64,000 nucleotides of DNA from Kutzneria sp. (GCA_019239965.1 JAFAZC010000050.1:1-64000); one strand, 5' to 3'; shown: positions 16,469 through 26,522, numbered from the stretch's first letter. The notes: generated by a model from the sequence alone, not told the origin. Numbers and translations: made by a program.

Positions 16469-18364
16469 ATGGCTTCTGGAACGATCCCGGTCCTGTGGCT
16501 GTGCGGTCCGCCAGGAGTCGGCAAGACCGCGGTCGGCTGGGAGATCTACTCGCGGCTGATCCGATCTGGCGTCGCCGCCGGCTACGTCGACATCGACCAG
16601 CTGGGCATCTGTTATCCGGAGCCCGTGTCCGATCCCGGTCGGCACCGGATGCAGGCGCGCAATCTGGGTGCCGTGGTAGCCGGTTTCCGCGCCGCTGGCG
16701 CGCGGTGTGTCGTGGTGTCCGGTGTTGTCGACGCGGTCGACGGAGTTCCTGATGAGGATGTTCCCGAGGGCACCCTGACCCTGTGCCGGCTGCGCGCCGG
16801 CCGGAACGAGCTCAGGCGGCGGTTCATGGCCCGCGGCACAAGGGGCGAGCACGTGGCGGAGGTGCTGCGTGAAGCCGACGCGCTCGATGCCTGCGGCGTG
16901 ACCGATATCTGCGTGGACACCACCGGCCTGTCGATGGCCGACGTGGCCGAGCAGGTATGCGAACGCACGGGCGGGTGGCCGGCCCTCGCGGATCAGTACC
17001 AGGAAACGTCCACAGTGGAGTCAGCTGTGTATACGGCCGATGTGGTCGAGGGGCCGATTCTGTGGGTGTGCGGCGCGACCGGGGCCGGCAAGTCGGCTGT
17101 GGGCTTTGCCGTCTACCAGAAACTTCTCCGTACCGGTATGACCGCGGCCTACATCGATGCGGGCCAGGTCGGCTTCTGCGGCGCGGTCCAGGGCGATCAC
17201 CGGGTGAAGGCGCGCATCCTCGCGGCGATGTGGCGGACCTATCGGGACGCCGGGGCCCAAGGACTGGTCGTGGTCGGGCAGGTCGAGGACGAGGCCGCGG
17301 CGGCGGTGTACTCCGGTGCGCTGCCGGGAGCCACCGTCGCGCTGTACCGGTTGCACGCCGAGCGCGACCAGCTGACCCGGCGGATCATGCTGCGCGGTCG
17401 GGGCGACAATTGGCCGGAGCCGGGCGATCCGTTGGTGGGACAGCCGGAGGTGTCTCTGCTCCGGGCCGCTGACCACGCCGTCGCCGACGCCGAGGAGTTG
17501 GAACGCAACGCGATCGGTCTGCGGATCGACACGGACGGGCGCACTGTGGAGGAGATCGCCGAGGAGATCGTCGGTCGGTCGGGATGGCTGGACCGGATGT
17601 CCGCGACCGTCACCGCGCTCAGGGCCGCCGGCTGTGTGTTCGCCGAGGACGAGGCCCGGCTACTCGTCGCCGCGGCGAGGACACCAGAGGACCTCGCCGC
17701 CATGGTCGAGCGGAGAGCCACCGGTGTTCCTCTGGAAGTCATCCTCGGCTGGGTGGAGTTCCGCGGTCTGCGGATAGCCGTGGATGCCGGGGTGTTCGTG
17801 CCGCGCCGGCGCAGCGAGTTCCTGGTCGAGCAGGCTGTTGCCGTGGCCAGACCGGGTGCCGTCGTGGTGGACCTGTGCTGTGGCACGGGGGCGCTGGGCG
17901 TCGCCGTCGCGGCCGAACTCGGTGACATCGAGTTGCACGCCGTCGACGTCGAGTCCGCCGCAGTTCGGTGTGCTCGCCGCAACGTCAGCGCGGCCGGTGG
18001 CCAGGTGCACGAGGGTGACCTCTACGACCCACTGCCCGCGGATCTGCGAGGTCGTGTCGACGTGCTGGTGGCCAACGCGCCGTACGTGCCAACCGACGAG
18101 ATCGACATGATGCCTCCGGAGGCTCGAGAGCACGAACCGTGGGTGGCGCTCGACGGCGGGCCGGACGGCGTCGACGTGCAGCGGCGAGTCATCGCGGCCG
18201 CGCCGCTGTGGTTGGCGCCCGGCGGACATCTGCTGATCGAGACGAGCGCACGGCAGACGCCGCTGACCGTCGGCGCCATGACCAGCGGCGGACTCGTGTC
18301 CACAGTGGTCCGTTCCGAGGAGCTGCACTGCACCGTAGTGGTCGGCGCCAAGCCCGCGCTATGA
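16469..18364 (+). CDS. Fusion of two P-loop NTPase domains with a PrmC-like N5-glutamine methyltransferase
   Basis: 631 residues in one open frame. Domain 1 (about 5-170) has Walker A GPPGVGKT at 13-20 and an aspartate-rich strand YVDIDQ. Domain 2 (about 190-370) is a diverged copy with GATGAGKS at 202-209 and YIDAGQ. Domain 3 (about 377-631) is a Rossmann methyltransferase: VDLCCGTG at 467-474 and NAPYVP at 536-541. The NAPY form in place of NPPY marks the PrmC-related branch (TIGR03704 type) of uncertain substrate. Met377 begins what is normally a free-standing protein, but only a weak ribosome site precedes it and no stop separates the parts. An internal start giving a second, shorter product is possible. 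What the NTPase part does is unknown. Confidence 0.8.
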   Translation: MASGTIPVLWLCGPPGVGKTAVGWEIYSRLIRSGVAAGYVDIDQLGICYPEPVSDPGRHRMQARNLGAVVAGFRAAGARCVVVSGVVDAVDGVPDEDVPEGTLTLCRLRAGRNELRRRFMARGTRGEHVAEVLREADALDACGVTDICVDTTGLSMADVAEQVCERTGGWPALADQYQETSTVESAVYTADVVEGPILWVCGATGAGKSAVGFAVYQKLLRTGMTAAYIDAGQVGFCGAVQGDHRVKARILAAMWRTYRDAGAQGLVVVGQVEDEAAAAVYSGALPGATVALYRLHAERDQLTRRIMLRGRGDNWPEPGDPLVGQPEVSLLRAADHAVADAEELERNAIGLRIDTDGRTVEEIAEEIVGRSGWLDRMSATVTALRAAGCVFAEDEARLLVAAARTPEDLAAMVERRATGVPLEVILGWVEFRGLRIAVDAGVFVPRRRSEFLVEQAVAVARPGAVVVDLCCGTGALGVAVAAELGDIELHAVDVESAAVRCARRNVSAAGGQVHEGDLYDPLPADLRGRVDVLVANAPYVPTDEIDMMPPEAREHEPWVALDGGPDGVDVQRRVIAAAPLWLAPGGHLLIETSARQTPLTVGAMTSGGLVSTVVRSEELHCTVVVGAKPAL

Positions 18365-18385
18365 CGCGGCCGTCCCGTGGTCTGG

Positions 18386-18781
18386 TCACTCCAAGACGGT
18401 TTGGCGGTCCGCGGCGGAAAAAGCGATGACGAAGATGGCCTCGTCCCTACCAGTATTTCTGGCATTGTGCAGGGTTCCGCTCGGAATGCTGATCGTGTCG
18501 CCTGCCGTCATGGCCATCCGGTCGTCGCCGATGCTGTGTTCGATGGTGCCCTGCAGAACGTGCAGGACCTCGTCGCAGTTGGGATGGTAATGACGAGGAT
18601 TCGCCTTGCCCGGGGTGATGTAGCAGCGGCCGACCGTCATCACGCCGGAGTTTCCGAGCCGCCCCGACACCATCCACACCAGCCGTCCCCAGTCGTGCTC
18701 CTCGACGTCATAGTCACCGGGACGTGCGGGTCTGACGTGCGTCGGTGCCGCCTGTGGTCGGGTCGTCCTACCGTTGGTCAT
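18386..18781 (-). CDS. Single-domain cupin
   Basis: 131 residues from the ATG at 18781, which has GGGAGG nine bases ahead. The metal-binding cupin motif 1 is HYHPNCDEVLHVLQGTIEH and motif 2 is IPSGTLHNARN. In both the His and Glu ligands are present. Cupins of this size are isomerases, dioxygenases or ligand binders; the reaction is not known. The gene overlaps the end of the upstream Gfo/Idh/MocA oxidoreductase by 14 bases, so they are co-translated and likely act on the same compound, perhaps a sugar derivative. Confidence 0.85.
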   Translation of the reverse strand: MTNGRTTRPQAAPTHVRPARPGDYDVEEHDWGRLVWMVSGRLGNSGVMTVGRCYITPGKANPRHYHPNCDEVLHVLQGTIEHSIGDDRMAMTAGDTISIPSGTLHNARNTGRDEAIFVIAFSAADRQTVLE

Positions 18782-19898
18782 TGTCCACAGCCTCCCGTCG
18801 GTCGTTCTCGTCATCGCGTGGCAGCGTCACGGTCGTTCCGGAAGGGGCCCGTTGGTAGGCCTCGAACAGCCGCATGATCGCCAGGGAGTCGCGCAGGGTT
18901 CCCTTGCTAGGGGGCTGCTGCCGCAGCACACAGTCGCAGAAGTGCAAGATCTCCGGGACGTATCCCAGATAGAACAGATTCTTGTTATACAGCTGGCCAA
19001 GGGAGAATTCCGGTTCCCAATGCAGGGGTGCCGCCGAATCGTCGGCCAGGAAGGAACCTGTTCGACCGTATTCGCCCAGATCGCTACGGCGGTAGTACGT
19101 CAGTTTAACGCCGTTTTCCAGCACGACGTTCTCGCCGGAGCCAATCACCTCCACTCGTTCCAAGGGGCTCGTCGCCGCGGCTCCCGCTGCGAGATGCAGA
19201 GTGCCGACGGCGCCGGAGGAGAAACGGAGGCTGGCGATGCTGCCGCCGCTGACGGGCTCCCATTCGAATCCGAACCGTTCGATGGGACCCATCAGGTAAT
19301 TCAGGATCGCAGCCGGGTGGTAGATGTGGTCGAGGAAGCCACGCATCGCGTTCAAGTCATGTCGCAGACCCGGTTCGGGAAGCTGTTGCGGATAGCGGAG
19401 ATTGATCGACGTCGCGCCGCCGAACCGTTCACTGTGGATGATGGCATGGACCTTCTCCATAGCCGGAGCGAAAATCTTCTTCAGCCCGGTCATCACGAAC
19501 CGGCTCGACTGCTCGCTCACCGTCATCAGCTCGCGGATCTCCGCGCTGGATGCCGCCGTTGGCTTCTCCATCCACACGTGCGCGCCGGCCCGCAGGCAGT
19601 CCATCGCCAGTTCGGTCGCCTGTACCCGGCCGTCCTGGCGGTAACCGGTCACGATGAACACCGCCGCTGGTCGCTCCCGAGCCAGCATCTGGCGGTGGTC
19701 GGTGTAATGGCGGCTCGCCCCGAACGTCCGCGCGTACGCCGCGGCCCTGTCGGCGTCGAGGTCACAGACCGCGCGCAGGTCGACCGGCGCGTACTGGAGG
19801 CTGGGATAGACGTTTCGGTACGAATGCCCGCCAGCGCCGATGAAGGCTACGGAAATCGGACTGGTGTACTCGAACCGGTAGCTGATGGGCTCGTTCAT
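18768..19898 (-). CDS. Gfo/Idh/MocA-family NAD(P)-dependent oxidoreductase
   Basis: 376 residues. The ATG at 19898 follows AAGGAG at ideal spacing; upstream codons in the same frame are the shadow of the next gene. N-terminal Rossmann motif VAFIGAGGHSYRNVYPSL, then the family's VWMEKPTA (catalytic-region EKP, about residue 105) and DHIYHPAAILNYLMGP in the second domain. These enzymes oxidise sugars, inositols or related compounds with NAD(P). The substrate is unknown. It forms a two-gene unit with the cupin downstream. Confidence 0.88.
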   Translation of the reverse strand: MNEPISYRFEYTSPISVAFIGAGGHSYRNVYPSLQYAPVDLRAVCDLDADRAAAYARTFGASRHYTDHRQMLARERPAAVFIVTGYRQDGRVQATELAMDCLRAGAHVWMEKPTAASSAEIRELMTVSEQSSRFVMTGLKKIFAPAMEKVHAIIHSERFGGATSINLRYPQQLPEPGLRHDLNAMRGFLDHIYHPAAILNYLMGPIERFGFEWEPVSGGSIASLRFSSGAVGTLHLAAGAAATSPLERVEVIGSGENVVLENGVKLTYYRRSDLGEYGRTGSFLADDSAAPLHWEPEFSLGQLYNKNLFYLGYVPEILHFCDCVLRQQPPSKGTLRDSLAIMRLFEAYQRAPSGTTVTLPRDDENDRREAVDNDQR

Positions 19899-19915
19899 TG
19901 TTCTCCTTACCGCGG

Positions 19916-21064
19916 TCACGACACCGCGGCGGCCAGGACGGCGAGTGAAGTCACCACACCGTCGCGCACCTTCTGGTCGGCGACAAGGCCCTCGTCGTCG
20001 ATTGTCGAGCCGTGCACCGGTAGGTGTGCGCACGCGTCCTCGACGATGGTGGCGCCGGTGTACTCCAGCACTTTGCGCAGCGACGCGTGCGCATCGGCTG
20101 CCCTCGTACCGGATGCCGAGACGTTGATCCACGCGGTTGGCTTGTTCCCGATCTCGACTCCGCCGACGGTCCAGTCGAGCAGGTTCTTGAAAGCGCCTGG
20201 CAACGCACCCGCGTACTCGGGGGTGCAGATCAGAATCGCGGCCGCTCGGTCGATGCGCGTGCGCAGGTCGACGACCGCGGGATGCGGTCGATCGTGGTCG
20301 TCATCGGGGTTGAAGTGCGGGAGCGCGCCCATGCCGTCGTAGGCAACCGCGGCGAAGCCGGCCGGAGCCAGTGCCCGCGCGGTGCGCAACAGCGCCGCGT
20401 TTGTCGACCCCGAACGCAGGCTTCCACACAGCAGAAGGATCGCCCGGGTAGTCGTCACCCCGCTGAGTCTAGGGTCGACCCGGTTCGGCGCAGGCGACGT
20501 CCCATGCAGTGACCGTCGGAAGAACGCCGTGAGTTCTTCTCGGGTGGGTGGCGGATCGGCAAGCAGGGCTTGCATCAGCAGGCCACAGAAGGCGGCGGCG
20601 AGCAGCCGCCCGGTGTTCGGATCGGTGCGCGCGGCGAATAGCTCCGTCACGGCGTTGTCCCAGGCGGTACTCGCCGCCCGCAGGCGGGGTCGGTGCAGGG
20701 CGGCGACGTAGAGCTCGTACTCCACAACGGTCTGGGCGCGGTCGTCGGTGAGCGCGTATGTGACCAGATCGGCGAGCGCGGTGGCCAGGTCGGCGCCGGG
20801 CGCCAGGCTCCGCTCCCATTCTCGCAGCTTGGCGACGTTGTGCTCCGCCGCGGTACGGAGCGCGGCGGCGAGCAGATCATCGAGGGTAGCGAAGTGATAG
20901 GTGGTGGAACCCAGCGGTACACCCGCTGTCGCGGCGACCGCACGGTGGGTCACCGCGGCCACCCCGCCCTCGGCGACCACCGCGATGGCCGCCAGTGTGA
21001 TCCGCTGCCGGCGTGTCGGATCGGTGGGACCTCGGCCCCGTTTGCCGGTGTTGTCGTTCGCCAC
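19916..21064 (-). CDS. TetR regulator fused to an NADPH-dependent FMN reductase
   Basis: 382 residues from GTG at 21064 (GGAGG about eleven bases ahead; TTG at 21067 and GTG at 21076 are alternatives). Residues about 10-60 are a TetR helix-turn-helix, with GGVAAVTHRAVAATAGVPLG then STTYHFATLDDLL. The TetR ligand domain runs to about 190. After a Pro-rich linker comes a flavodoxin-like reductase: ILLLCGSLRSGSTNAALLR binds FMN phosphate and TPEYAGALPGAFKNLLDW is the second flavin motif. Both halves look complete and no stop lies between them. A GTG at the linker could start the reductase separately but has no ribosome site. It is divergent from betB, so it may be a redox-sensing repressor of the choline genes. 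That role is inference. Confidence 0.75.
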   Translation of the reverse strand: MANDNTGKRGRGPTDPTRRQRITLAAIAVVAEGGVAAVTHRAVAATAGVPLGSTTYHFATLDDLLAAALRTAAEHNVAKLREWERSLAPGADLATALADLVTYALTDDRAQTVVEYELYVAALHRPRLRAASTAWDNAVTELFAARTDPNTGRLLAAAFCGLLMQALLADPPPTREELTAFFRRSLHGTSPAPNRVDPRLSGVTTTRAILLLCGSLRSGSTNAALLRTARALAPAGFAAVAYDGMGALPHFNPDDDHDRPHPAVVDLRTRIDRAAAILICTPEYAGALPGAFKNLLDWTVGGVEIGNKPTAWINVSASGTRAADAHASLRKVLEYTGATIVEDACAHLPVHGSTIDDEGLVADQKVRDGVVTSLAVLAAAVS

Positions 21065-21103
21065 CAAGATCAGCACCTCCGGTCAGACGTGACAGGGCTT
21101 CGG

Positions 21104-21121
21104 TACTTGTGTACAAATGTA
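21104..21121. promoter_or_regulatory. TetR operator candidate before betB
   Basis: TACTTGTGTACAAATGTA matches its own reverse complement at 14 of 18 positions, around a GTAC centre. It lies between the TetR-reductase fusion gene and the divergent betaine-aldehyde dehydrogenase gene. Confidence 0.55.
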
Positions 21122-21158
21122 CGCACCTGCCGTGCCCGTTTCCCGAGGGGAGCACGAC

Positions 21159-22628
21159 ATGAAGAATCTCTTCATCGACGGGATGTGGACGGCGTCGTCC
21201 TCCGGCGCCACCTCGGACACGGTCAACCCGTTCGACGGGAGCGTGCTCACCACCGTGTCCGAAGCGTCCACAATAGACGTTGATCGGGCGGTGAATGCCG
21301 GCCGTGTCGCGTTCGACACAGGGCCTTGGCCGCGAACGCCCGCGATCGAACGGGGCAGGATCCTCGCGCAGGTCGCCGACCTGCTGGGGCAGGAACGTGA
21401 ATCGATCGCCACCACCGAGAGCCTCGACACCGGCAAGACCCTCAAGGAGGGTCGCCTCGACGTCGACGACGTGGTCGCGGTTCTGCGGTACTACGCCGCG
21501 CTCGCTGACAAGCACGCCGGTCGCGTCGTCGATGCGGGCAGCCACACCGTGACCAGTCGCATCGTGTCCGAGCCGGTCGGTGTCTGTGCCCTGATCGCAC
21601 CGTGGAACTACCCGCTGCTGCAGATGGCGTGGAAGTTGGCGCCAGCACTCGCCGCGGGCAACACGGTCGTGATCAAACCGAGTGAGGTCACGCCGTTGAG
21701 CACGATCGCACTGGTGAGACTCCTCGAGCGGGCCCAGATTCCCGCGGGTGTGGTCAACCTCCTGCTCGGCGCCGGCGACAGCGTGGGGGCGGCGATGGTG
21801 GCCCACCCCGACGTCGACCTGATCTCGTTCACCGGAGGGCTCGCCACCGGTGAGAAGATCATGGCGGCGGCCGCGAGGGGAGTCCGTCGTGTCGCGCTCG
21901 AACTGGGCGGCAAGAACCCCAACGTGGTGTTCGCCGACACCGACTTCGATATCGCCGTGGACCACGCGCTCACCGCCGCCTTCCTGCATTCGGGACAGGT
22001 CTGCTCGGCTGGTTCCCGACTGATCGTGCAGGAGGAAATCCACGACTCCTTCGTCGCCGCGCTCGCGGCACGGGCGGACCGGATCAGGCTGGGCAGCGGC
22101 CTGGATCCGCAAACCGAGTGCGGGCCGCTGGTGTCGGCTGAACACCGCGCCAAGGTGGAGGCCTACATCCAGGGGGCGCTCGCCGAGGGAGCGAGACTGC
22201 TCGCTGGTGGTGGCCGGCCGGAGGAACCGGAACTGGCCAAGGGGTTCTTCCTGCGCCCCACCGTGTTCACGGGCTGCACCCGGGATATGACCGTGGTCAG
22301 GGACGAGGTGTTCGGTCCGGTGCTCACCGTAGAGAGGTTCAGCACCGAGCAGGAGGCGATCCGGATCGCCAACGACACAGACTACGGACTCGCCGGCGCG
22401 GTGTGGACGACGGACGCTGGCAGGGCCCAACGGGTGGCCGGAGCACTGCGGCACGGCACGGTGTGGATCAATGACTACCACCCCTATCTTCCGCAGGCCG
22501 AATGGGGCGGTTTCGGCAAATCTGGCATAGGCCGCGAGCTCGGACCGTCCGGACTCGAGGAATACCAGGAGATGAAGCACATCTATCACAATGTCCTGCC
22601 GGAGCCGGCACGCTGGTTCGCTGGTTGA
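21159..22628 (+). CDS. betB: Betaine-aldehyde dehydrogenase-like
   Basis: 489 residues; ATG at 21159 after GAGGGG. N-terminal LFIDGMWTAS, APWNYPLLQMAWKLAPALAAGN, FTGGLATGEKIM, catalytic Glu in ELGGKNPN (about residue 247), catalytic Cys in HSGQVCSAGSR (about residue 281) and the C-terminal PQAEWGGFGKSGIGRELG. The QAEWGG..KSG..RE ending is typical of betaine-aldehyde dehydrogenases. It would oxidise betaine aldehyde to glycine betaine with NAD. It starts the betB-permease-betA run, and the adjacency to a choline dehydrogenase gene supports the assignment more than the sequence alone. A different aminoaldehyde substrate is the alternative. Confidence 0.88.
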   Translation: MKNLFIDGMWTASSSGATSDTVNPFDGSVLTTVSEASTIDVDRAVNAGRVAFDTGPWPRTPAIERGRILAQVADLLGQERESIATTESLDTGKTLKEGRLDVDDVVAVLRYYAALADKHAGRVVDAGSHTVTSRIVSEPVGVCALIAPWNYPLLQMAWKLAPALAAGNTVVIKPSEVTPLSTIALVRLLERAQIPAGVVNLLLGAGDSVGAAMVAHPDVDLISFTGGLATGEKIMAAAARGVRRVALELGGKNPNVVFADTDFDIAVDHALTAAFLHSGQVCSAGSRLIVQEEIHDSFVAALAARADRIRLGSGLDPQTECGPLVSAEHRAKVEAYIQGALAEGARLLAGGGRPEEPELAKGFFLRPTVFTGCTRDMTVVRDEVFGPVLTVERFSTEQEAIRIANDTDYGLAGAVWTTDAGRAQRVAGALRHGTVWINDYHPYLPQAEWGGFGKSGIGRELGPSGLEEYQEMKHIYHNVLPEPARWFAG

Positions 22629-22659
22629 TCCGGCTCGACCCGACAGGAGGAACGCGGCC

Positions 22660-24228
22660 ATGGCGGTCCCCGGACACTTACCTCCCATCACAACGGGACG
22701 GCGTGCCAGCGACAGTGCCGAGCTGGCCCGTTTCGGCTATCGGCAACAACTGGAGCGATCACTGGGCTCGTTCTCCAGTTTCGCCGCCGGATTCAGCTAC
22801 ATCTCGATCATGACCGGCGTGTTCCAGTTGTTCTTCTTCGGCTTCTCCGCCGGCGGACCGGCATTCATCTGGACCTGGCCGCTGGTCTTCCTCGGCCAGC
22901 TCGCCGTGGCGGCGTGCTTTGCCGAACTGGCCGGCCAGTTCCCCCTCGCCGGCTCGGTCTACCAGTGGTCCAAGCACATCGCGCGGCCCGCGACCTCCTG
23001 GTTCGCCGGCTGGATCATGATCGTCGGCGCGGTGGTGACCGCGGCCGCCGTCGCCGTCGCCTACCAGGTGATCCTGCCCCAGATCTGGTCCGGCTTCCAG
23101 ATCGTCGGTGGTGCCGCCGACGTGGGAACCATCTCGACACCTGGCGGTGCGGCGAACGCCATCGTCCTCGCCCTGGTGCTGGTGGTGTTCACCACCGCCG
23201 TGAACCTCGCCGGTGTCCGGCTCATGGCGAAGATCAACAATGTCGGAGTCGCCGTCGAACTCGGCGGTGTCATCCTGCTAATCATCGCGTTGGCCGTGCA
23301 CGTTCACCGAGGGCCGCAAGTGGTACTGCGGACCAATGGCACAGCGGCCGGCCACTCGTGGGGCTACCTCGGCGCGTTTCTGGTGGCATCACTGATGAGC
23401 GCCTATGTGTTCTACGGCTTTGACACGGCCGGCGCGCTGGCCGAGGAGACTGTCGATCCGCGACGGCACGCGCCCCGTGCCATCATCCGTGCGCTCATCG
23501 CGGCCTTCGCCGCCGGTGGGCTGCTGATGCTCGTGGCCATGATGGCCGTCGGGGACATCACCGCGCAACAGCTGAGCACCTCGGGAATGCCCTACCTGGT
23601 GAAGTCCACCCTCGGGGACGGGCTCGGCATCGCTTTCCTTGTGTGCTCGGCCATCGCGATCACGGTGTGCTGCCTGGCCGTGCAGACCGCCGCTATCCGG
23701 ATGATCTTCGCTATGGCCCGAGACGGACGGCTGCCCTTTCGGCACTTGATGGCCAGAGTCTCACAGCGGTCGAGAACACCAGTGGTTCCGGCGCTGGTCA
23801 CCGGGATCCTGACCATCGGCCTGCTCCTGCTCAACATCGGCAACCAGCGGGTGTTCTTCGTGCTCACGTCCACGGCGATCGTTCTGTTCTACATCCCCTA
23901 TCTGATGGTGACAGGACCGCTGCTGCTGCGCAGACTGAGCCGGCGATGGCCAGGCGGAGACCACGGGCCGTACTTCCGGATAGGCCGGTTCGGCACCGTT
24001 GTCAACGCGGTGGCCGTCGGCTATGGCCTCGTCATGACCGTCAACCTGGTGTGGCCACGGGCGCAGGTCTATGGGGACGACCACTGGTACTACCAGTGGG
24101 GTGCGCTGCTGATCATCGGACTGATCGTGGTCATTGGCGGTGTGGCACTGCTGGTGCGTCGTCGCGACTGGGCCGTGCCACACGCCGGTACCCTCGTTCC
24201 GGCCGTTGTCGAGGAGGAGCCGCGATGA
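22660..24228 (+). CDS. APC-family permease of the choline island
   Basis: 522 residues, ATG at 22660 with AGGAGG nine bases upstream. About twelve membrane helices, starting with [22 protein letters not shown] near residue 40 and including the conserved [14 protein letters not shown] in TM6. The FDTAG..AEET segment is characteristic of the amino acid/choline-type APC carriers (bacterial relatives of Bat1/GABA permeases). It lies between betB and betA, its stop overlaps the betA ATG, and it probably brings in choline or a related amine. The exact substrate is inferred from context. Confidence 0.85.
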   Translation: MAVPGHLPPITTGRRASDSAELARFGYRQQLERSLGSFSSFAAGFSYISIMTGVFQLFFFGFSAGGPAFIWTWPLVFLGQLAVAACFAELAGQFPLAGSVYQWSKHIARPATSWFAGWIMIVGAVVTAAAVAVAYQVILPQIWSGFQIVGGAADVGTISTPGGAANAIVLALVLVVFTTAVNLAGVRLMAKINNVGVAVELGGVILLIIALAVHVHRGPQVVLRTNGTAAGHSWGYLGAFLVASLMSAYVFYGFDTAGALAEETVDPRRHAPRAIIRALIAAFAAGGLLMLVAMMAVGDITAQQLSTSGMPYLVKSTLGDGLGIAFLVCSAIAITVCCLAVQTAAIRMIFAMARDGRLPFRHLMARVSQRSRTPVVPALVTGILTIGLLLLNIGNQRVFFVLTSTAIVLFYIPYLMVTGPLLLRRLSRRWPGGDHGPYFRIGRFGTVVNAVAVGYGLVMTVNLVWPRAQVYGDDHWYYQWGALLIIGLIVVIGGVALLVRRRDWAVPHAGTLVPAVVEEEPR

Positions 24229-25892
24229 ACACCAGGCAATACGACTTCATCGTCGTAGGTGGAGGTTCGGCCGGCTGCGCGTTGGCCAACCGGTTGTCGG
24301 CGGACCCGTCGAACCGGGTCCTGGTGCTGGAGGCGGGCCGGCCCGACTACCGGTGGGACGTCTTCATCCACATGCCCGCGGCACTGACGTTCCCCATTGG
24401 CAGCAGGTTCTACGACTGGGGCTACCGTTCTGAACCGGAACCGCACATGCACGACCGGCGGATCTACCATGCGCGCGGCAAGGTACTCGGCGGATCGAGC
24501 AGCATCAACGGCATGATCTTCCAGCGGGGTAATCCGATGGACTACCAGCGCTGGGCTACCGGGGAGGGCATGGGGGAGTGGGACTACGCGCACTGCCTGC
24601 CCTACTTCAAGCGGATGGAGAACTGCCTCGCCGGCGACGGCGAGTTCCGCGGGCACTCCGGTCCGCTGATCCTCGAGCGTGGTCCGGCCTCCTCTCCGCT
24701 GTTCCAGGCCTTCTTCGCGGCGGCGGAGCAAGCCGGCTACCCGAGAACCGAGGACGTCAACGGTTATCGGCAGGAAGGCTTCGGCCCTTTCGACCGCAAC
24801 GTGCACCGGGGCCGCCGGCTTTCGGCGGCACGTGCGTATCTGCACCCGGTCATGCACCGGCCGAATCTCACGGTGCGCACGCGGGCGTTCGTCACGCGGA
24901 TCCTGTTCGACGGCACACGTGCCGTCGGTGTGGAGTACCGCCGCGGCCGCGGCCGTCCGCGGCGTGCGCACGGCAACGAGACCATCCTGTGTGGCGGCGC
25001 CATCAACACGCCGCAGCTACTCCAGCTGTCGGGTGTCGGCAACGCGGGTGAGTTGCGGGCGTTAGGCGTGGACGTGTTGGCAGATCTGCCTGGCGTAGGC
25101 GAGAACCTGCAGGATCACCTCGAGGTCTACGTCCAGTACGCGTGCCGGAAACCCGTGTCCATGCAACCGGCGCTGGCCACATGGAGGCGCCCTTTCATCG
25201 GCGCGCGGTGGCTGTTTCTGCGTTCGGGTCCGGCCGCGACCAACCACTTCGAGGGCGGCGGTTTCGTCCGCGGCAACGACGACGTCGACTACCCCAATCT
25301 GATGTTCCACTTTCTTCCGGTCGCCATCCGCTACGACGGAACGTCGCCGGCTAGCGACCACGGCTACCAGGTCCACATCGGACCGATGTACTCCGACGCC
25401 CGCGGCACGGTGAAGATCCGGTCCACCGACCCCGCGGTGCACCCCGCGCTGCGGTTCAACTACCTGTCCACCGATCAGGACCGCGGGGAGTGGGTGGAGG
25501 CCGTCCGCGTCGCGAGGACCATCCTCAACCAGCCGGCGCTCGCCGAGTTCAACGGCGGAGAGCTCTCGCCCGGTCCCGGTGTCCGCACCGACGAGGAGAT
25601 CCTCGACTGGGTCGCGAAGGACGGCGAAACCGCCCTGCATCCATCCTGCACCGCGAGGATGGGCACGGACCCGATGTCAGTGACCGACCCGGCCAGCATG
25701 GCCGTGCACGGCCTGCGGGGGCTGCGTGTCGTCGACGCCTCCGCGATGCCCTTTATCACCAACGGCAACATCTACGCGCCGGTGATGATGATGGCGGAGA
25801 AGGCAGCCGATCTGATTCTCGGCAACACCCCGCTGCCGCCGGAGGACATCGCCTACCACCGGCACCAGGATCGGCGCTCCGCGACCCCGTGA
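24225..25892 (+). CDS. betA: Choline dehydrogenase-like GMC flavoenzyme
   Basis: 555 residues; ATG at 24225 overlaps the permease stop (ATGA). FAD-binding [16 protein letters not shown] is near the N-terminus, GMC signature 1 [18 protein letters not shown] is near residue 90, and signature 2 [16 protein letters not shown] is near 255. The C-terminal catalytic region has [16 protein letters not shown], the conserved choline-dehydrogenase-type H-x-x-x-T-x-x-M-G, and the NGNIYAP Asn motif. It oxidises choline to betaine aldehyde using FAD and a membrane acceptor. Length fits BetA (about 550). Next gene on the other strand is soxG, 22 bp away. Confidence 0.92.
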   Translation: MNTRQYDFIVVGGGSAGCALANRLSADPSNRVLVLEAGRPDYRWDVFIHMPAALTFPIGSRFYDWGYRSEPEPHMHDRRIYHARGKVLGGSSSINGMIFQRGNPMDYQRWATGEGMGEWDYAHCLPYFKRMENCLAGDGEFRGHSGPLILERGPASSPLFQAFFAAAEQAGYPRTEDVNGYRQEGFGPFDRNVHRGRRLSAARAYLHPVMHRPNLTVRTRAFVTRILFDGTRAVGVEYRRGRGRPRRAHGNETILCGGAINTPQLLQLSGVGNAGELRALGVDVLADLPGVGENLQDHLEVYVQYACRKPVSMQPALATWRRPFIGARWLFLRSGPAATNHFEGGGFVRGNDDVDYPNLMFHFLPVAIRYDGTSPASDHGYQVHIGPMYSDARGTVKIRSTDPAVHPALRFNYLSTDQDRGEWVEAVRVARTILNQPALAEFNGGELSPGPGVRTDEEILDWVAKDGETALHPSCTARMGTDPMSVTDPASMAVHGLRGLRVVDASAMPFITNGNIYAPVMMMAEKAADLILGNTPLPPEDIAYHRHQDRRSATP

Positions 25893-25913
25893 ACCGGATC
25901 AGCGCACCGACGC

Positions 25914-26522
25914 TCACGTCTGGTACTCCAGTGCCGCGTCCAGCAGCCAGTCGGCGACGTAGCGCGCGAACGAGGCACGGGGCAGCAGCCAGAGAGCCGA
26001 CGGATCGCCTGACCGCGCGAGCAGGATCACCTGAGCGCGGGCGATGAGAGTCTGTGCGCACTGGTCGGTGGTGAACGACCTTGGATGCAAGTCGATCGCG
26101 CATCCCTTGGCCAGCACTGTGCGGCACCACGGGCCGGAAAGCTCGACGACGGTGCGTTGGCCGGAGACGTCTACCACGGCGCCGTTGGCCCCGATGACGC
26201 GGTGCAGTGCCCGCGTGAGCGGCGTTTGCGTGCCGTCGGGTGCGAGGACGAGCCACTCGTCGGGTCCGAGCCCGAGGGTGAGCGGTGATTCGCCGATGAC
26301 GTGTCCGGGCGGCGGCAGCGGCCCACCCAGGATGTCGCCGACGTCCGCCTGGGGATCCGCACGGAGCGCGAGGTGGGCGAACGCAGGCAGCTCGGTGACA
26401 CCCACCGCGCCGCGGGTGGCTGCGGCGAGTGCGGCGAAGCGGTCGACATAGCCTTCCAGCGGACTGCCGGTGCGGTCGGCGGGACGGCGCCGCACCGGGG
26501 TGGAGGCGGCCTCAGCCGTCAC
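25914..26522 (-). CDS. soxG: Sarcosine oxidase gamma subunit
   Basis: 202 residues from GTG at 26522, which has AAGGAG six bases upstream. It reads LALRADPQADVGDILGGPLP, GPDEWLVLAPDG and a long run with VVDVSGQRTVVELSGPWCRTVLAKGCAIDLHP, the typical gamma-subunit core with the GcvT-like fold. The last part ARYVADWLLDAALEYQ matches family ends. SoxG structures the heterotetramer and contacts the alpha-beta interface. Its start overlaps the soxA stop by 11 bases, as expected in a soxBDAG operon. Confidence 0.92.
   Translation of the reverse strand: MTAEAASTPVRRRPADRTGSPLEGYVDRFAALAAATRGAVGVTELPAFAHLALRADPQADVGDILGGPLPPPGHVIGESPLTLGLGPDEWLVLAPDGTQTPLTRALHRVIGANGAVVDVSGQRTVVELSGPWCRTVLAKGCAIDLHPRSFTTDQCAQTLIARAQVILLARSGDPSALWLLPRASFARYVADWLLDAALEYQT

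Noticed and set aside
18774-20342. 522-codon plus-strand frame opposite the Gfo/Idh/MocA gene
   Set aside because: No motif and mirrored codon bias; the minus-strand gene is clear.
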